Shown: positions 49,789 through 59,764 of the stretch, in pieces
How the letters are laid out: the number at the start of each line of letters is the position of its first letter
Numbering within the stretch: the stretch's first letter is position 1
DNA from: Martelella alba
GTDB taxonomy: Bacteria; Pseudomonadota; Gammaproteobacteria; Enterobacterales; Enterobacteriaceae
DNA length: 64,000 nt
NCBI RefSeq assembly: GCF_005217455.1
Contig: NZ_SZPQ01000016.1
Location: 1-64,000, forward strand
Reading direction: 5' to 3'
Position numbers and translations under genes: made by a program
The notes under the pieces: model-generated
Told to the model about the DNA's origin: nothing
The model's input: the letters and a program-made list of their open reading frames with translations, nothing else
The model's database searches: none

Positions 49789-50997
49789 ATGGGCGATTTT
49801 GATTTTCATAAGTTTCGTGAATATTTTCCGGCGTTGTGCGATGAAGTGGCCTACCTGGACAGCGCCGCCACCGCGTTGAAACCGCTCGCAGTGCTTGAGG
49901 CAACCGAGGCGTTTTATCGGCGCGAGCGGGGCAACGTACATCGCAGTCTTTATCCGGATGCGGTATCGCTCACCACCCGCTACGAGCAGGCCCGTCAACA
50001 AACGGCGGACTGGCTGAACGCCGGCTGCGCCGACAGCATTGTCTGGACGCGGGGCGCCACCGAGGCCATTAATCTGGTGGCCCAAAGCTACGCCCGTCCC
50101 CGCCTGGCGCCGGGAGACGAGATTATCGTTAGCGAAGCGGAGCATCATGCCAACCTGGTGCCCTGGCTCATGGTGGCGCGACAGACCGGGGCGCGCGTCG
50201 TCAGATGGCCGGTGGGCGCCGGTTTTCTCCCGGAAACCGAATCGCTGGCGCCCTTGCTCAATGAAAGGACCCGGCTGGTGGCCATCACGCAGATGTCCAA
50301 TGTCACGGGCGGCTGTCCGGATATCACGGCCGTTACCCATTTGGTTCGCCGGCTCTCAAGGGCGGTCATTATGCTGGACGGCGCGCAGGGCGTGGCGCAT
50401 CGGCCGCCGGACGTGCAAGCGGACGATATCGACTTTTACGCCTTTTCCGGCCATAAGCTGTACGGGCCGACCGGTATCGGCGTACTCTATGGCAAACCGC
50501 AGTTGCTGACGGAGATGCCGCCCTGGCAGGGGGGCGGAAAAATGCTGGAACGGGTTGATTTTTCGGGCTTCACGCCGCTGACGGGACCCCAGCGTTTTGA
50601 GGCAGGCACGCCCAATATCGCCGGCGCGGTGGGGCTGGGCGCCGCGTTGCGCTGGCTGTCCTCCCAGGATATCGTCGCGGCGGAGCGCTACAGTGTCGCC
50701 TTGGCGGACTTGGCCGAACGGCGTTTATCGGCGCTGCCGGGGTTTTGTTCCTTCCGCTGCGCCGGTTCCAGCCTGCTGTCGTTTGTCTTCGCCGGCGTTC
50801 ATCATCAAGACGTCGCCGCCATCCTGGCGCAAAGCGGCATCGCCCTGCGCGCCGGCCAGCACTGCGCCCAGCCGCTGATGGCGGCGCTGGGCGTCGCCGG
50901 CACGCTACGCGCCTCTTTCGCGCCGTACAATTCCGTGGCCGAGGTGGAGCGGTTGGCGGCGGCGGCTGAGAAGGCATTGTGTTTATTGAGGGATTGA
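49789..50997 (+). CDS. csdA: Cysteine desulfurase CsdA
   Basis: A PLP enzyme that takes sulfur from cysteine and passes it to CsdE. The 402-residue protein (E. coli 401) has the PLP lysine at 223 in FSGHKLYGPTG and the persulfide cysteine at 359 in RAGQHCAQPLM, each shifted by one from E. coli. It is of the SufS-like group II. It is followed by csdE after a 35-bp gap, and tcdA converges, together forming the CSD system for tRNA cyclic t6A. Confidence 0.95.
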   Translation: MGDFDFHKFREYFPALCDEVAYLDSAATALKPLAVLEATEAFYRRERGNVHRSLYPDAVSLTTRYEQARQQTADWLNAGCADSIVWTRGATEAINLVAQSYARPRLAPGDEIIVSEAEHHANLVPWLMVARQTGARVVRWPVGAGFLPETESLAPLLNERTRLVAITQMSNVTGGCPDITAVTHLVRRLSRAVIMLDGAQGVAHRPPDVQADDIDFYAFSGHKLYGPTGIGVLYGKPQLLTEMPPWQGGGKMLERVDFSGFTPLTGPQRFEAGTPNIAGAVGLGAALRWLSSQDIVAAERYSVALADLAERRLSALPGFCSFRCAGSSLLSFVFAGVHHQDVAAILAQSGIALRAGQHCAQPLMAALGVAGTLRASFAPYNSVAEVERLAAAAEKALCLLRD

Positions 50998-51032
50998 CCG
51001 GTTAGCCGGCGGGCCCCACGGGAATATCCGAC

Positions 51033-51488
51033 ATGACAGAAGATTTTCAGGCCGGCCGGCATCCGTTCGGCCGGGACATTACCCGCGACGATCTGTTGCG
51101 GCGCTTCGCCGAATGTCGGCAATGGGAAGATCGTTTGCGTCAGGTGATTGCTTTGGCCAAAGCCCTGCCGCCGCTACCCGAGGCATTGAAAACCGACAAA
51201 ACCGCCCTATCCGGTTGTGAAAATCGCGTCTGGCTCGGCTATCAGCCGGAGACGGACGGCACGCTTCATTTTTTCGCCGATAGCGACGGGCGCATCGTTA
51301 AGGGATTGCTGGCCGTGATATTGACCGGCGTGGAGGGGAAAACCCCGGCGCAACTCAAAGCGCAGGATCCACTGGGGCTGTTTGATGATCTGGGGCTAAG
51401 AGAGGAATTGAGCGTCAGCCGGGCGGCCGGGTTGAACGCCATCGCCGAACGGATCCGCGCCATCGCCCTACGGCAATGGGGAAATTGA
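51033..51488 (+). CDS. csdE: Sulfur acceptor protein CsdE
   Basis: SufE-family protein that accepts sulfur from CsdA. It has 151 residues (E. coli 147) with the acceptor cysteine at 62 in LSGCENRVWLGY. In E. coli CsdE passes sulfur towards TcdA (CsdL), which is encoded convergently next to it here. Confidence 0.94.
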   Translation: MTEDFQAGRHPFGRDITRDDLLRRFAECRQWEDRLRQVIALAKALPPLPEALKTDKTALSGCENRVWLGYQPETDGTLHFFADSDGRIVKGLLAVILTGVEGKTPAQLKAQDPLGLFDDLGLREELSVSRAAGLNAIAERIRAIALRQWGN

Positions 51489-51553
51489 CGGCGTGGGCCG
51501 CCAACGAGGATGCGGGACGCCGCCGATGGCGTTTACAGGCGCCGCGTTGAATA

Positions 51554-52381
51554 TCAGGCGGCGCTTTGCCGTTCGGCCTGCTGCCGGGCGGCTTTGGCCA
51601 GCATTTTTTTCAGCGCGTGGGAAACGGCGATAAAACCGAAACTGGCGGTCACCATGGTCGCGGCGCCGAAACCCGAAGCGCAATCCATGCGTTTCGGCCC
51701 TTGCGCGGTGGACGGCGAAGCGCAAACCGAACCATCCGGCTGCGGGTATACCAGTTGCTCGGTGGAAAAAACACAGTCAATGCCCAGCTTGCCCTTGCTG
51801 TTTTTCACCAGGTTGTAATCATGCTTTAAGCGCTCACGCAACTTGGCCGCCAGCGGATCCTGAATGGTTTTAGCCAGATCAGCCACACCGATTCGGGTGG
51901 GGTCAATTTGCCCGCCGGCGCCGCCGACGGTCACCACGGGTATTTTGTATCGCCGGCAATAAGCCAGTAAAGCGGCTTTGGGCCGCACGCTGTCGATGGC
52001 GTCAATGACGTAGTCAAAACCCCCGCCCAGCAGCGCGGCCACGTTATCGGCGGTGATGAAATCATCAACGCAGGTGACCCGGCATTCGGGATTGATGGCG
52101 GCGATGCGCGCCGCCATGACGTCTATCTTGGGATGTCCCACCTCGTCGCGCAACGCATGAATCTGTCGATTGGTATTTGTCAGACACACATCGTCCATAT
52201 CAATCAGGGTTATCGCGCCGATACCCGTGCGCGCCAACGCTTCCGCCGCCCAGGAGCCCACGCCGCCGATACCGATGACGCAGACCTGGGCGCGGGAAAA
52301 AATGTCCAGCGCCTGCCGGCCGTATAACCGGGCGGTACCGCCGAACCGTTGCAAATAGCCTTCCGAATACTGCCCGTTCAT
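51554..52381 (-). CDS. tcdA: tRNA threonylcarbamoyladenosine dehydratase TcdA
   Basis: E1-like enzyme (CsdL/YgdL) that uses ATP to cyclise t6A37 of tRNA to ct6A. The start at 52381 (MNGQYSEGYLQRFGG) gives 275 residues (E. coli 268). The nucleotide-binding GIGGVGSWAAEALARTGIG and the DMDDVCLTNTNRQIHAL segment are intact. The C-terminal region has the conserved KRMDCASGFGAATMVTA. It converges with csdE, its sulfur-relay partner locus. Confidence 0.94.
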   Translation of the reverse strand: MNGQYSEGYLQRFGGTARLYGRQALDIFSRAQVCVIGIGGVGSWAAEALARTGIGAITLIDMDDVCLTNTNRQIHALRDEVGHPKIDVMAARIAAINPECRVTCVDDFITADNVAALLGGGFDYVIDAIDSVRPKAALLAYCRRYKIPVVTVGGAGGQIDPTRIGVADLAKTIQDPLAAKLRERLKHDYNLVKNSKGKLGIDCVFSTEQLVYPQPDGSVCASPSTAQGPKRMDCASGFGAATMVTASFGFIAVSHALKKMLAKAARQQAERQSAA

Positions 52382-52432
52382 AAACCTAAAACCTCGGTTG
52401 TCAATGCCCACGCTGCGTTTTGCCTGGTCCGC

Positions 52433-53596
52433 TCAATTATTGTAGCTGACCTGTACCGTGTTAACCGGCCTGTCCTGTTCGGTGCGATTGCCGGCAAACA
52501 GCGGTTGCGCGCCGCCCGGATCACGCTTGAGCACCCAAACCCGACCGTAATGATTGTAAAATCCGGCGGCCTGACCCGCCTGCGGGCCGATACCCTGATA
52601 GATATCGAAATGCTGCCCCTTAATGGCGCCGCCCACATCCAGGGCTATCATCAACCGCAACTCGTATTGGCCGGTGAATTTGCCATTATTATCCAGCAGG
52701 GGGACTTCGGCCAGCAAGGTCGTCCCGGCGGGGATCAGGGAGCGATCCGAGGCCACGGCGGCCTTGGCGATCAGCGGCACGGCGATGGCGCCTTTTACCG
52801 GGGCGAACGGTACCGGTTTGAAAAAAACGTATGACGGGTTTTGTTCCAACAGTTCCCGTACTTCAGCCTCGCTATGCTGGGCGGCCCATTGGCGGATCGC
52901 CTGCATCGACATGTCCTGGCGGGCGACTTCGCCGCGATCGATCAAGATTTTACCAATACTGCGATAGGCATGGCCGTTGTTGCCGCCATAACCGAAGAAC
53001 ACCAGCGGACGGCCGTCGCCGTAATCCACATAACCGCTGCCCTGCACTTCCATCAGGAAATTGTCCAACAGCGAATTGCTATAAGCGATAGGCTGGACGC
53101 GACCGTTAAGCGCGCCCGCGTAGATCGCCGCGCGATCAGGCAGGCGCCGCCGGTAACCGCGGGGCGGGACGCCGTACAGCGGATAGCGGAACTCACCCTG
53201 GGAGGTATAGCGCGCCTCGATCACCGGGGTGTAGTAGCCCGTGAACTGCACATTGCCGAAATGATCCACGCCTTCCATCTGATAGGCACGAATGCCGAAC
53301 TGGGCCAATTGCCGGGTATCGCCGCCCGCCTCCACCCAACGTTCAACGGCTTCATAGTCGGCAAAATTGCGGTTATACAATCCGGCCGAGGAGGATTGGG
53401 TTTCCAATACCTGATCGACATAATCCCGGGCGTTGACCGGTTTGCCCTTGGCGTTGGGCTCATTGACCAGCCCGAGCGGCGTTTCGAGACGACCATCGAT
53501 ATATTGTTGTCCGCGATCAGTGGGTCGGGACGAACAGCCGGCCAGAATGGCGATAACCAGGCCCACCACCAGACCGCTTAGCCAATGCTTGTTCAT
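52433..53596 (-). CDS. mltA: Membrane-bound lytic murein transglycosylase A
   Basis: Outer-membrane lipoprotein that cleaves peptidoglycan glycan strands to 1,6-anhydromuropeptides. The start at 53596 (MNKHWLSGLVVGL) gives 387 residues (E. coli 365). The lipobox LAGC lipidates Cys21. The substrate-binding and catalytic region includes VQFTGYYTPVIEAR and the catalytic Asp in ALDVGGAIKGQHFD. The C terminus runs about 15 residues past the E. coli end. It is divergent from the tRNA pair. Confidence 0.94.
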   Translation of the reverse strand: MNKHWLSGLVVGLVIAILAGCSSRPTDRGQQYIDGRLETPLGLVNEPNAKGKPVNARDYVDQVLETQSSSAGLYNRNFADYEAVERWVEAGGDTRQLAQFGIRAYQMEGVDHFGNVQFTGYYTPVIEARYTSQGEFRYPLYGVPPRGYRRRLPDRAAIYAGALNGRVQPIAYSNSLLDNFLMEVQGSGYVDYGDGRPLVFFGYGGNNGHAYRSIGKILIDRGEVARQDMSMQAIRQWAAQHSEAEVRELLEQNPSYVFFKPVPFAPVKGAIAVPLIAKAAVASDRSLIPAGTTLLAEVPLLDNNGKFTGQYELRLMIALDVGGAIKGQHFDIYQGIGPQAGQAAGFYNHYGRVWVLKRDPGGAQPLFAGNRTEQDRPVNTVQVSYNN

Positions 53597-53768
53597 ATTA
53601 TTCTCATAGCAAATCGATACCTTGTTCCAACGGCGAAAGATAGCAAACACACACCGAGAGTTAAATGCATTAGTGTAAAAAGAACAGAGAGATATGGCTA
53701 TTAAACCAGCAAAAAATCGTGCATTTAAACAAAAATCATAATTCCCGTCGATAAATCGCAAAAAGAGG

Positions 53769-53796
53769 TTGCAACGGGAGCCATGCGGTGTATAGT
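53769..53796 (+). promoter_or_regulatory. Promoter of the initiator tRNA pair
   Basis: TTGCAA (53769-53774), a 16-bp spacer and TATAGT (53791-53796), followed by the GC-rich GCGCATCC, sit 13 bp before the first tRNA. The short spacer and GC-rich discriminator are typical of growth-rate-controlled stable RNA promoters. Confidence 0.7.
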
Positions 53797-53809
53797 GCGC
53801 ATCCACGGA

Positions 53810-53886
<77 letters not shown>

Positions 53887-53956
53887 ATCGCATCGGAATT
53901 AACTCACAAACAGTTCTCAATGCCGCCTGATCTGCTCACAGACGGTGTTAATCGGA

Positions 53957-54033
<77 letters not shown>

Positions 54034-54148
54034 ATCCCTTTCATTCATCTGGTTTAAACACAAACGCATCCGCCTTTATCGCGGTAGACGAAATTCCTTA
54101 AACGCTTAGTTGTTCGAGCCTGGTGGGCGAAACGCCACCATCAGCCTG

Positions 54149-54829
54149 CTAGTCAATCACCACCGCCAGCGCAAAGCCATCCCAGCCCTTCTCGCCCACG
54201 GTTTGTATAGCGGTGGCCTGCAAACGGGGTTCGCCGGCGATCATCTCCAGAAACTCGCGGACGCCGCGGACGCTGGCATCCGTCGACGCCGGATCGATAA
54301 CGCCGCCGCCCCTGACCACATTGTCGCCGATGATGACGGTACCGGGCCGGGACAAGGTAAGCGCCCAGCGTAGATAATGCGGATTATTCGGCTTATCGGC
54401 ATCGATAAATATCAGATCATACCTGCCGGCAAGGGTGGGCAGCACATCCAGCGCCTCTCCTTCGTGCACGGCCACGCGTTCGGCAAGCCCTGCGCGGGCG
54501 ATATTCTCCCTGGCGACGTCGGCATGGGCCGCATTGGCCTCAATGGTGTCCAGGCTGCCTTCCGGCGGCAACGCCCGCGCCATCCAAATCGTGCTATAGC
54601 CGCCAAGAGTACCGATTTCCAGGACGCGTTCGGCCTTGACCATGCGCACAAACAGCGCCAATAGCTGGCCTTGGGCGGCGGATACATCCTGCGTCGGAAG
54701 TCCGGCCGCCTGATTATTTTGCAAAGCGGCATCCAGCGCGGCATCGGAGGGCGCCAGCAGATTGGCGAAATAGGCATCGACCGCCGACCAACGTTCGGCA
54801 TCCGCCGAAGGGTAATCCGGAGTACGCAT
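54149..54829 (-). CDS. O-methyltransferase family 3 protein (SAM-dependent)
   Basis: A 226-residue class I SAM methyltransferase of the COMT/CCoAOMT-like family 3. Motif I is EIGTLGGYSTIWMA, the metal-associated segment DLIFIDADKPNNPHYLRWAL follows, then GDNVVRGGGV. The substrate cannot be told; related bacterial enzymes act on catechols or hydroxyls of small molecules. It has no E. coli counterpart at this site, which is directly downstream of the initiator tRNAs. No integrase or repeat is seen next to it. The reading starts MRTPDYPSADAERW. Confidence 0.85.
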   Translation of the reverse strand: MRTPDYPSADAERWSAVDAYFANLLAPSDAALDAALQNNQAAGLPTQDVSAAQGQLLALFVRMVKAERVLEIGTLGGYSTIWMARALPPEGSLDTIEANAAHADVARENIARAGLAERVAVHEGEALDVLPTLAGRYDLIFIDADKPNNPHYLRWALTLSRPGTVIIGDNVVRGGGVIDPASTDASVRGVREFLEMIAGEPRLQATAIQTVGEKGWDGFALAVVID

Positions 54830-55060
54830 TCACTTATCCTTCAATCGAATGATGAGCGCCTAGCTTAAAAGATATTTCGCCCGACGGCAAAACCCACGAT
54901 AAATCCACCGCCCCGCACGACCGGCGACCCGATGAACGGCGCGACCTCATAGGGATAAACGGCGTATGACGTCATACCGGCATTAACGGCGCGCCGACGG
55001 CAGCGGGTTTTCGCCGGTGCCAGGCCGGCATTGCCGCTGTGACCCCGCTTCGGCGTTTGT

Positions 55061-56320
55061 TTATCGATGCGCCAGTTGCGCGCCGGCGGCGATATAATCT
55101 TTGATGCCGCTCAGAATCGATTGCGCCACTTGTCGCTGATACCGCGCGGTACGCAAGCGCTGTTCCTCCGCGACATTGCTGATGAACCCCGTTTCCACCA
55201 GAATCGAGGGGATATCTGGCGCCTTGAGTACCGCGAAACCCGCCTGGTCCACCGTATTTTTATGCAAATGGGCGATTTTACCCATCCGGGCGAGCACCTG
55301 CCGGCCGAATTTGAGACTGTCATTAATGGTCGCCGTCTGCACCAAATCAAAAAGCGTATGATCAAGATAGCGATCGCCGCTTTTCCCAACGCCGCCGATC
55401 TCGTCGGCGGCATTTTGCGTATGCGCCAGAAAGCGGGCGGCGGCGCTGGTGGCGCCTTTGGTGGACAAGGCAAAAACCGACGCGCCGCGGGCCGCGCGGC
55501 TGGTGAATGCATCGGCATGAATGGACACGAACAGGTCGGCCCGTTGCTTACGCGCTTTGGCGACCCGGACCTTCAGCGGAATAAACACGTCCTCATCGCG
55601 CGTCATAAACGCCCGCATATTGGCTTCCCGATCAATCAGCGTCCGGAGGTGGCGCGCAATCTTTAGCACAATGTCCTTTTCATGGGTGCGCGCTTTGCCG
55701 GTCGCGCCCGGATCTTCCCCGCCATGCCCCGGATCGAGCATGATCACCACCGGCCTATCGCGCCCCGCCCTACCCGCCCGGGGCGCCTGTGCCTCCGGCG
55801 GCAGATTGCGCGCCAAATTTCCCTGATTGTAATCTTCCAGCAATGCCAGTAGCGGATCATCCTGTATGGCGGACCTGCTGCCGGCGCGAGGATAGAGATC
55901 CACCACCAGACGATGCTGGAAACCAGCCACCGGCGGCAAAGTCAGAAAGCGCGGCGCCACCTGCTGTTTAAGTTCAACCACCAGCCGGACTGTCTTAGGA
56001 TCGAACTGCCCGGCCCTGACCCGGTTGATATAGGGATCGTGGTCCCTGACCAGTTGACTGGCGCCGCGCATGACCGCGTTCAACTGCATACCGTCGATAT
56101 CCAGCACCAGCCGGTCGGGATTGGCGAGCAGGAAATGGCGGTATTGCAAGGCGGTCCGGGATTCAAGCGTGATACGCGTATAGCTCGCCGCCGGCCATAT
56201 GCGCACGGCGACCATTACAGGCGCGGCGGCGAAACCGATTGGACTGAGACTGACTAAACAGGCGGTCATCGCCCCTTTTAACAGCAGCCGTCGATGCGAC
56301 GAAAAATCAAAATCGGACAT
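55061..56320 (-). CDS. amiC: N-acetylmuramoyl-L-alanine amidase AmiC
   Basis: Septal amidase that cleaves the peptide from MurNAc during daughter-cell separation; activated by NlpD in E. coli. The start at 56320 ([17 protein letters not shown]) gives 419 residues (E. coli 417) with a G-rich Shine-Dalgarno. The N terminus has the twin-arginine pair in SHRRLLLKG, consistent with Tat export. An AMIN domain (about 50-150) targets the septum. The zinc amidase domain has [20 protein letters not shown] and the catalytic Glu in [10 protein letters not shown]. Confidence 0.95.
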   Translation of the reverse strand: MSDFDFSSHRRLLLKGAMTACLVSLSPIGFAAAPVMVAVRIWPAASYTRITLESRTALQYRHFLLANPDRLVLDIDGMQLNAVMRGASQLVRDHDPYINRVRAGQFDPKTVRLVVELKQQVAPRFLTLPPVAGFQHRLVVDLYPRAGSRSAIQDDPLLALLEDYNQGNLARNLPPEAQAPRAGRAGRDRPVVIMLDPGHGGEDPGATGKARTHEKDIVLKIARHLRTLIDREANMRAFMTRDEDVFIPLKVRVAKARKQRADLFVSIHADAFTSRAARGASVFALSTKGATSAAARFLAHTQNAADEIGGVGKSGDRYLDHTLFDLVQTATINDSLKFGRQVLARMGKIAHLHKNTVDQAGFAVLKAPDIPSILVETGFISNVAEEQRLRTARYQRQVAQSILSGIKDYIAAGAQLAHR

Positions 56321-56484
56321 GTCCCCCCGGTCGACTTTGCTATTATGATGATTATCCAAGCTTTTTTTATGATGACGAAAACTTTACCCAATCCTGTATT
56401 TCCTGTCACCCCTAAAAGCTTCTATGCTTATGCCGCGAGGGTTTATTTTCCTTTCTTTACAATCGCGCAAGAAAGAAAAGTGAC

Positions 56485-56540
56485 TTGCCTTCATCGCATT
56501 ATTAGCATAAAAATACACGAAATCAGAATAAACATTCACT
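56485..56540 (+). promoter_or_regulatory. argA promoter with tandem ARG boxes
   Basis: A promoter TTGCCT (56485-56490), 17-bp spacer and TAAAAA (56508-56513) is overlapped by two 18-bp ARG box-like palindromes: TTAGCATAAAAATACACG (56502-56519) and TCAGAATAAACATTCACT (56523-56540), separated by exactly 3 bp. This spacing is the ArgR hexamer arrangement. The -10 lies inside the first box, so arginine-bound ArgR should repress argA. Confidence 0.8.
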
Positions 56541-56552
56541 GAGGGTTGGTCC

Positions 56553-57881
56553 GTGAAGGAACGTAGTACAGAACTGGTTCAGGGTTTTCGCCACTCGGTT
56601 CCCTATATCAACGCGCATCGTGGCAAGACCTTTGTCATTATGCTGGGCGGCGAAGCCATTGAGCATGACAATTTCGTCAATATCGTTAATGATATCGGCC
56701 TCCTTCACAGTCTAGGCATCCGTCTGGTGCTGGTATACGGCGCAAGGCCGCAAATCGACGCCAATCTGGCCGCGCATAATCTGGAGCCGGTCTATCACAA
56801 ACATACCCGGGTCACCGACGCCAAGACCCTGGAACTGGTCAAACAGGCCGCCGGCCTGCTGCAACTCGATATCACCGCGCGCCTGTCCATGAGCCTGAAC
56901 AATACGCCGTTACAAGGGGCGCATATCAATGTGGTCAGCGGCAATTTTATCATCGCGCAACCGCTCGGAGTGGACGACGGGGTGGACTATTGCCACAGCG
57001 GGCGGATCCGCCGCATTGACGACGAGGCCATCCACCGGCAATTGGACAGCAACGCCATCGTTTTGCTCGGGCCAGTGGCGGTTTCGGTCACCGGCGAAAG
57101 CTTCAACTTGACCGCCGAGGAAGTGGCCACCCAATTGGCCATCAAGTTGCGGGCGGAAAAGATGATTGGTTTCTGTTCTTCCCAAGGGGTGATGGACAAC
57201 GAAGGAAACATTGTTTCCGAATTGTTTCCCAATGATGCGCAGCAGCGGGTGGAGGCCTTGGAGAAAAAGGGTGATTACCATTCCGGTACGGTGCGTTTTT
57301 TGCGCGGCGCGGTAAAAGCCTGCCGCAGCGGCGTTCGTCGTTGTCATCTGATCAGTTATCAGGATGACGGCGCCCTGTTGCAGGAGTTGTTCTCCCGCGA
57401 AGGGATAGGCACCCAAATTGTGATGGAAAGCGCCGAGCAAATCCGCCGGGCAACCATCAACGACATCGGCGGGATCCTGGAATTGATCCGTCCGCTGGAG
57501 CAGCAGGGAATTCTGGTTCGCCGTTCCCGCGAGCAGTTGGAAATGGAAATCGACAAATTCACCATCATTGAGCGGGATAATCTGACTATCGCCTGCGCCG
57601 CTCTTTATCCTTTCCTGGATGAGCAGGTCGGCGAAATGGCCTGCGTGGCGGTGCATCCCGACTATCGTAGTTCCTCACGGGGAGAGCTGTTGCTGCAACG
57701 CATTGCCCAGCAGGCGCGCCAGATGGGGTTAAAAAAGCTGTTTGTGCTGACCACGCGCAGTATCCACTGGTTCCAGGAACGGGGTTTCGTCCCGGCGGAA
57801 GTGGAGGAATTGCCCGCGCAAAAACAAGCGCTCTACAATTATCACCGTCGTTCCAAAATTCTGGTCGCGGACCTGGCCTGA
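56553..57881 (+). CDS. argA: N-acetylglutamate synthase
   Basis: First enzyme of arginine synthesis, acetylating glutamate; feedback-inhibited by arginine. The start is GTG at 56553, with GAGGG 7 bases upstream, giving 442 residues (E. coli 443). The N-terminal amino acid kinase-like domain ([18 protein letters not shown]) is followed by a GNAT acetyltransferase domain (about 295-442, with [14 protein letters not shown]). It converges with recD; a 7-bp GC stem (57896-57902 and 57911-57917) lies between them. Confidence 0.96.
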   Translation: MKERSTELVQGFRHSVPYINAHRGKTFVIMLGGEAIEHDNFVNIVNDIGLLHSLGIRLVLVYGARPQIDANLAAHNLEPVYHKHTRVTDAKTLELVKQAAGLLQLDITARLSMSLNNTPLQGAHINVVSGNFIIAQPLGVDDGVDYCHSGRIRRIDDEAIHRQLDSNAIVLLGPVAVSVTGESFNLTAEEVATQLAIKLRAEKMIGFCSSQGVMDNEGNIVSELFPNDAQQRVEALEKKGDYHSGTVRFLRGAVKACRSGVRRCHLISYQDDGALLQELFSREGIGTQIVMESAEQIRRATINDIGGILELIRPLEQQGILVRRSREQLEMEIDKFTIIERDNLTIACAALYPFLDEQVGEMACVAVHPDYRSSSRGELLLQRIAQQARQMGLKKLFVLTTRSIHWFQERGFVPAEVEELPAQKQALYNYHRRSKILVADLA

Positions 57882-57907
57882 TAGTTCTTCCGCGTCGCCG
57901 GCCGGCG

Positions 57908-59764
57908 TCAGCCGGCGGTCTCGCCCATTCTATCGATTAAGCCGCTGCGTCGCTGGGTCGGCGTAACGATGGCGTGGCGCAATACCGGATCGTTGGCGTA
58001 GAGGGACAGGCGCCGACGCGCGCGCGTGATGGCGGTATAGACCAGTTCCCGGCTCAATACCGGCAACACCTGGCTGGGCAATACCAGCGCCGTGTGCCCG
58101 AATTCCGAGCCCTGCGATTTATGCACCGTCATGGCGAAGGCGGTTTCATGCTCCGGCAACCGGCTTAGCGGCACCGATTTGAGCAATCCATCGGGCATCG
58201 GGAAAACCGCCCGCAATTCGCCGTGTTCATTGCCGAGCATAATGCCGATGTCGCCATTGTATAACCCTAGCGAAGGGGCGTTGCGGACAATCATCACCGG
58301 CCGCCCGGCATACGCCCTCCCGCCGTCCACCGCCTGTCTGGGGAGCAACCCGGCCAGCGCCAGCGCCTGTTCGATGCGCGGATTCAGGCCGGCCACGCCG
58401 AACGGCCCCTCGCGCAATGCGCACAACAACCGATAATCGCCAAAAGCGCTGAGGATTTCCGCTGGATCGGCCCTGGCTTTCACTCGCGACAAAAACTCGC
58501 CATAGCCCGCCACCACGCCATCAAGCATATGCCGGTAATCATTGCCGTCCCGCACCGCCGCATAGTACAAATCGGCGTTTCGGCCGTCGTGCAACAATGC
58601 CAGCGCGCCCGCGCTGTCGCCGGCATTAACGGCGGCGGCCAACCGGCCAATGCCCGATAGTTCGTCGAAACGGTAGCTTTTGCGCAGCAGACATAAACTA
58701 TCGCCGGCGGCGCGGCCGGCCAGAGCGCCTCCCGGCAGCAACGGGCACCCGGTCAGTCGCGCCAACTGGTCCCGCCGCGCCGGGCTGTAGCCTTGTTCGG
58801 CGAAGAAGCAAATGTCGCCCAGCACCGCGCCCGCCTCCACCGAGGCCAACTGGCAGCGGTCGCCGAGAAAGATCACTCTGGCCCCGGACGGCAAGGCGGC
58901 GATAAGATTGGCCATCATCGGCAAATCGATCATGGAGGCTTCATCCACAACCAGGATATCCACATGCAGGGGATTGCCCGCGTGATGGCGTAAGCGTTGG
59001 CTATTGGGCTGAACGCCCAGCAGACGGTGCAGCGTTACCGCCTCGGTGGGAAACTGCCGCTTCTGCTCCGGGCTCAGGTCAAGATGCGCCAATGCCGCCC
59101 CCAAGGATTCGCTCAGGCGCGCCGCCGCCTTGCCGGTAGGCGCCGCCAGCCGGATGCGCGGATAACGGCCTTCCGCCAGCGCCATCATGGATGCCAGCAG
59201 TCTGGCCACTGTCGTGGTTTTACCGGTACCCGGCCCCCCGGAAATCAGTGAAACCGGATGACTGATGGCCACCGCCGCGGCCACCTTCTGCCAATCAGGT
59301 TCCGATCCCCCCGTGGAGAAAAACCGATCCAGCACGTCTTTGACCCGCTGTTCATCCGCCAGCGCCGCGGGCCGGATGTTTCTGAAAAACGCCGCCACCC
59401 GGCACTCGTTTTGCCACATGCGTTGCAGGTAGAGCCGGCCGTTGTCAAGCACCAGCGGCGTCGGCCTTGCGCCGTCGCTGACAGCCGGCGACGCTGACAG
59501 TAACCCCCGCCAGCCCGCGGCGTCGAGTGCGCCGGCGAGACGCCAGGCATGACCGGCCAATTCAGGATGGCGGCCATCAAACAGCCGATCCGGGCGCAAG
59601 CGTTCCAACGGCAGACAGACATGCCCGGCCCCGGCGTCGGCGCTCAGGCAAGCGCAGGCCAGCAGGAGCGCCGGTTCGCCATCGCCGGCCAGCAGTCGGG
59701 CGAACTGGACATCCAGATATCGCCATAAACGTAAATGCAGCGCCTGCGCGATGATCGCATCCAT
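57908..59764 (-). CDS. recD: Exodeoxyribonuclease V alpha subunit RecD
   Basis: The 5'-3' helicase motor of RecBCD. The 618-residue protein (E. coli 608) has Walker A GGPGTGKT with Lys182, helicase motif VVDEASMIDLPMM, and the C-terminal motifs MTVHKSQGSEF and LVYTAITRARRRL. Its start overlaps the recB stop by one base, which indicates translational coupling. Confidence 0.96.
   Translation of the reverse strand: MDAIIAQALHLRLWRYLDVQFARLLAGDGEPALLLACACLSADAGAGHVCLPLERLRPDRLFDGRHPELAGHAWRLAGALDAAGWRGLLSASPAVSDGARPTPLVLDNGRLYLQRMWQNECRVAAFFRNIRPAALADEQRVKDVLDRFFSTGGSEPDWQKVAAAVAISHPVSLISGGPGTGKTTTVARLLASMMALAEGRYPRIRLAAPTGKAAARLSESLGAALAHLDLSPEQKRQFPTEAVTLHRLLGVQPNSQRLRHHAGNPLHVDILVVDEASMIDLPMMANLIAALPSGARVIFLGDRCQLASVEAGAVLGDICFFAEQGYSPARRDQLARLTGCPLLPGGALAGRAAGDSLCLLRKSYRFDELSGIGRLAAAVNAGDSAGALALLHDGRNADLYYAAVRDGNDYRHMLDGVVAGYGEFLSRVKARADPAEILSAFGDYRLLCALREGPFGVAGLNPRIEQALALAGLLPRQAVDGGRAYAGRPVMIVRNAPSLGLYNGDIGIMLGNEHGELRAVFPMPDGLLKSVPLSRLPEHETAFAMTVHKSQGSEFGHTALVLPSQVLPVLSRELVYTAITRARRRLSLYANDPVLRHAIVTPTQRRSGLIDRMGETAG

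Noticed and set aside
54034-55060. Possible genomic island at the initiator tRNA
   Set aside because: Only one accessory gene is present, with no integrase, no direct repeat of the tRNA 3' end that I can see, and no base-composition break.
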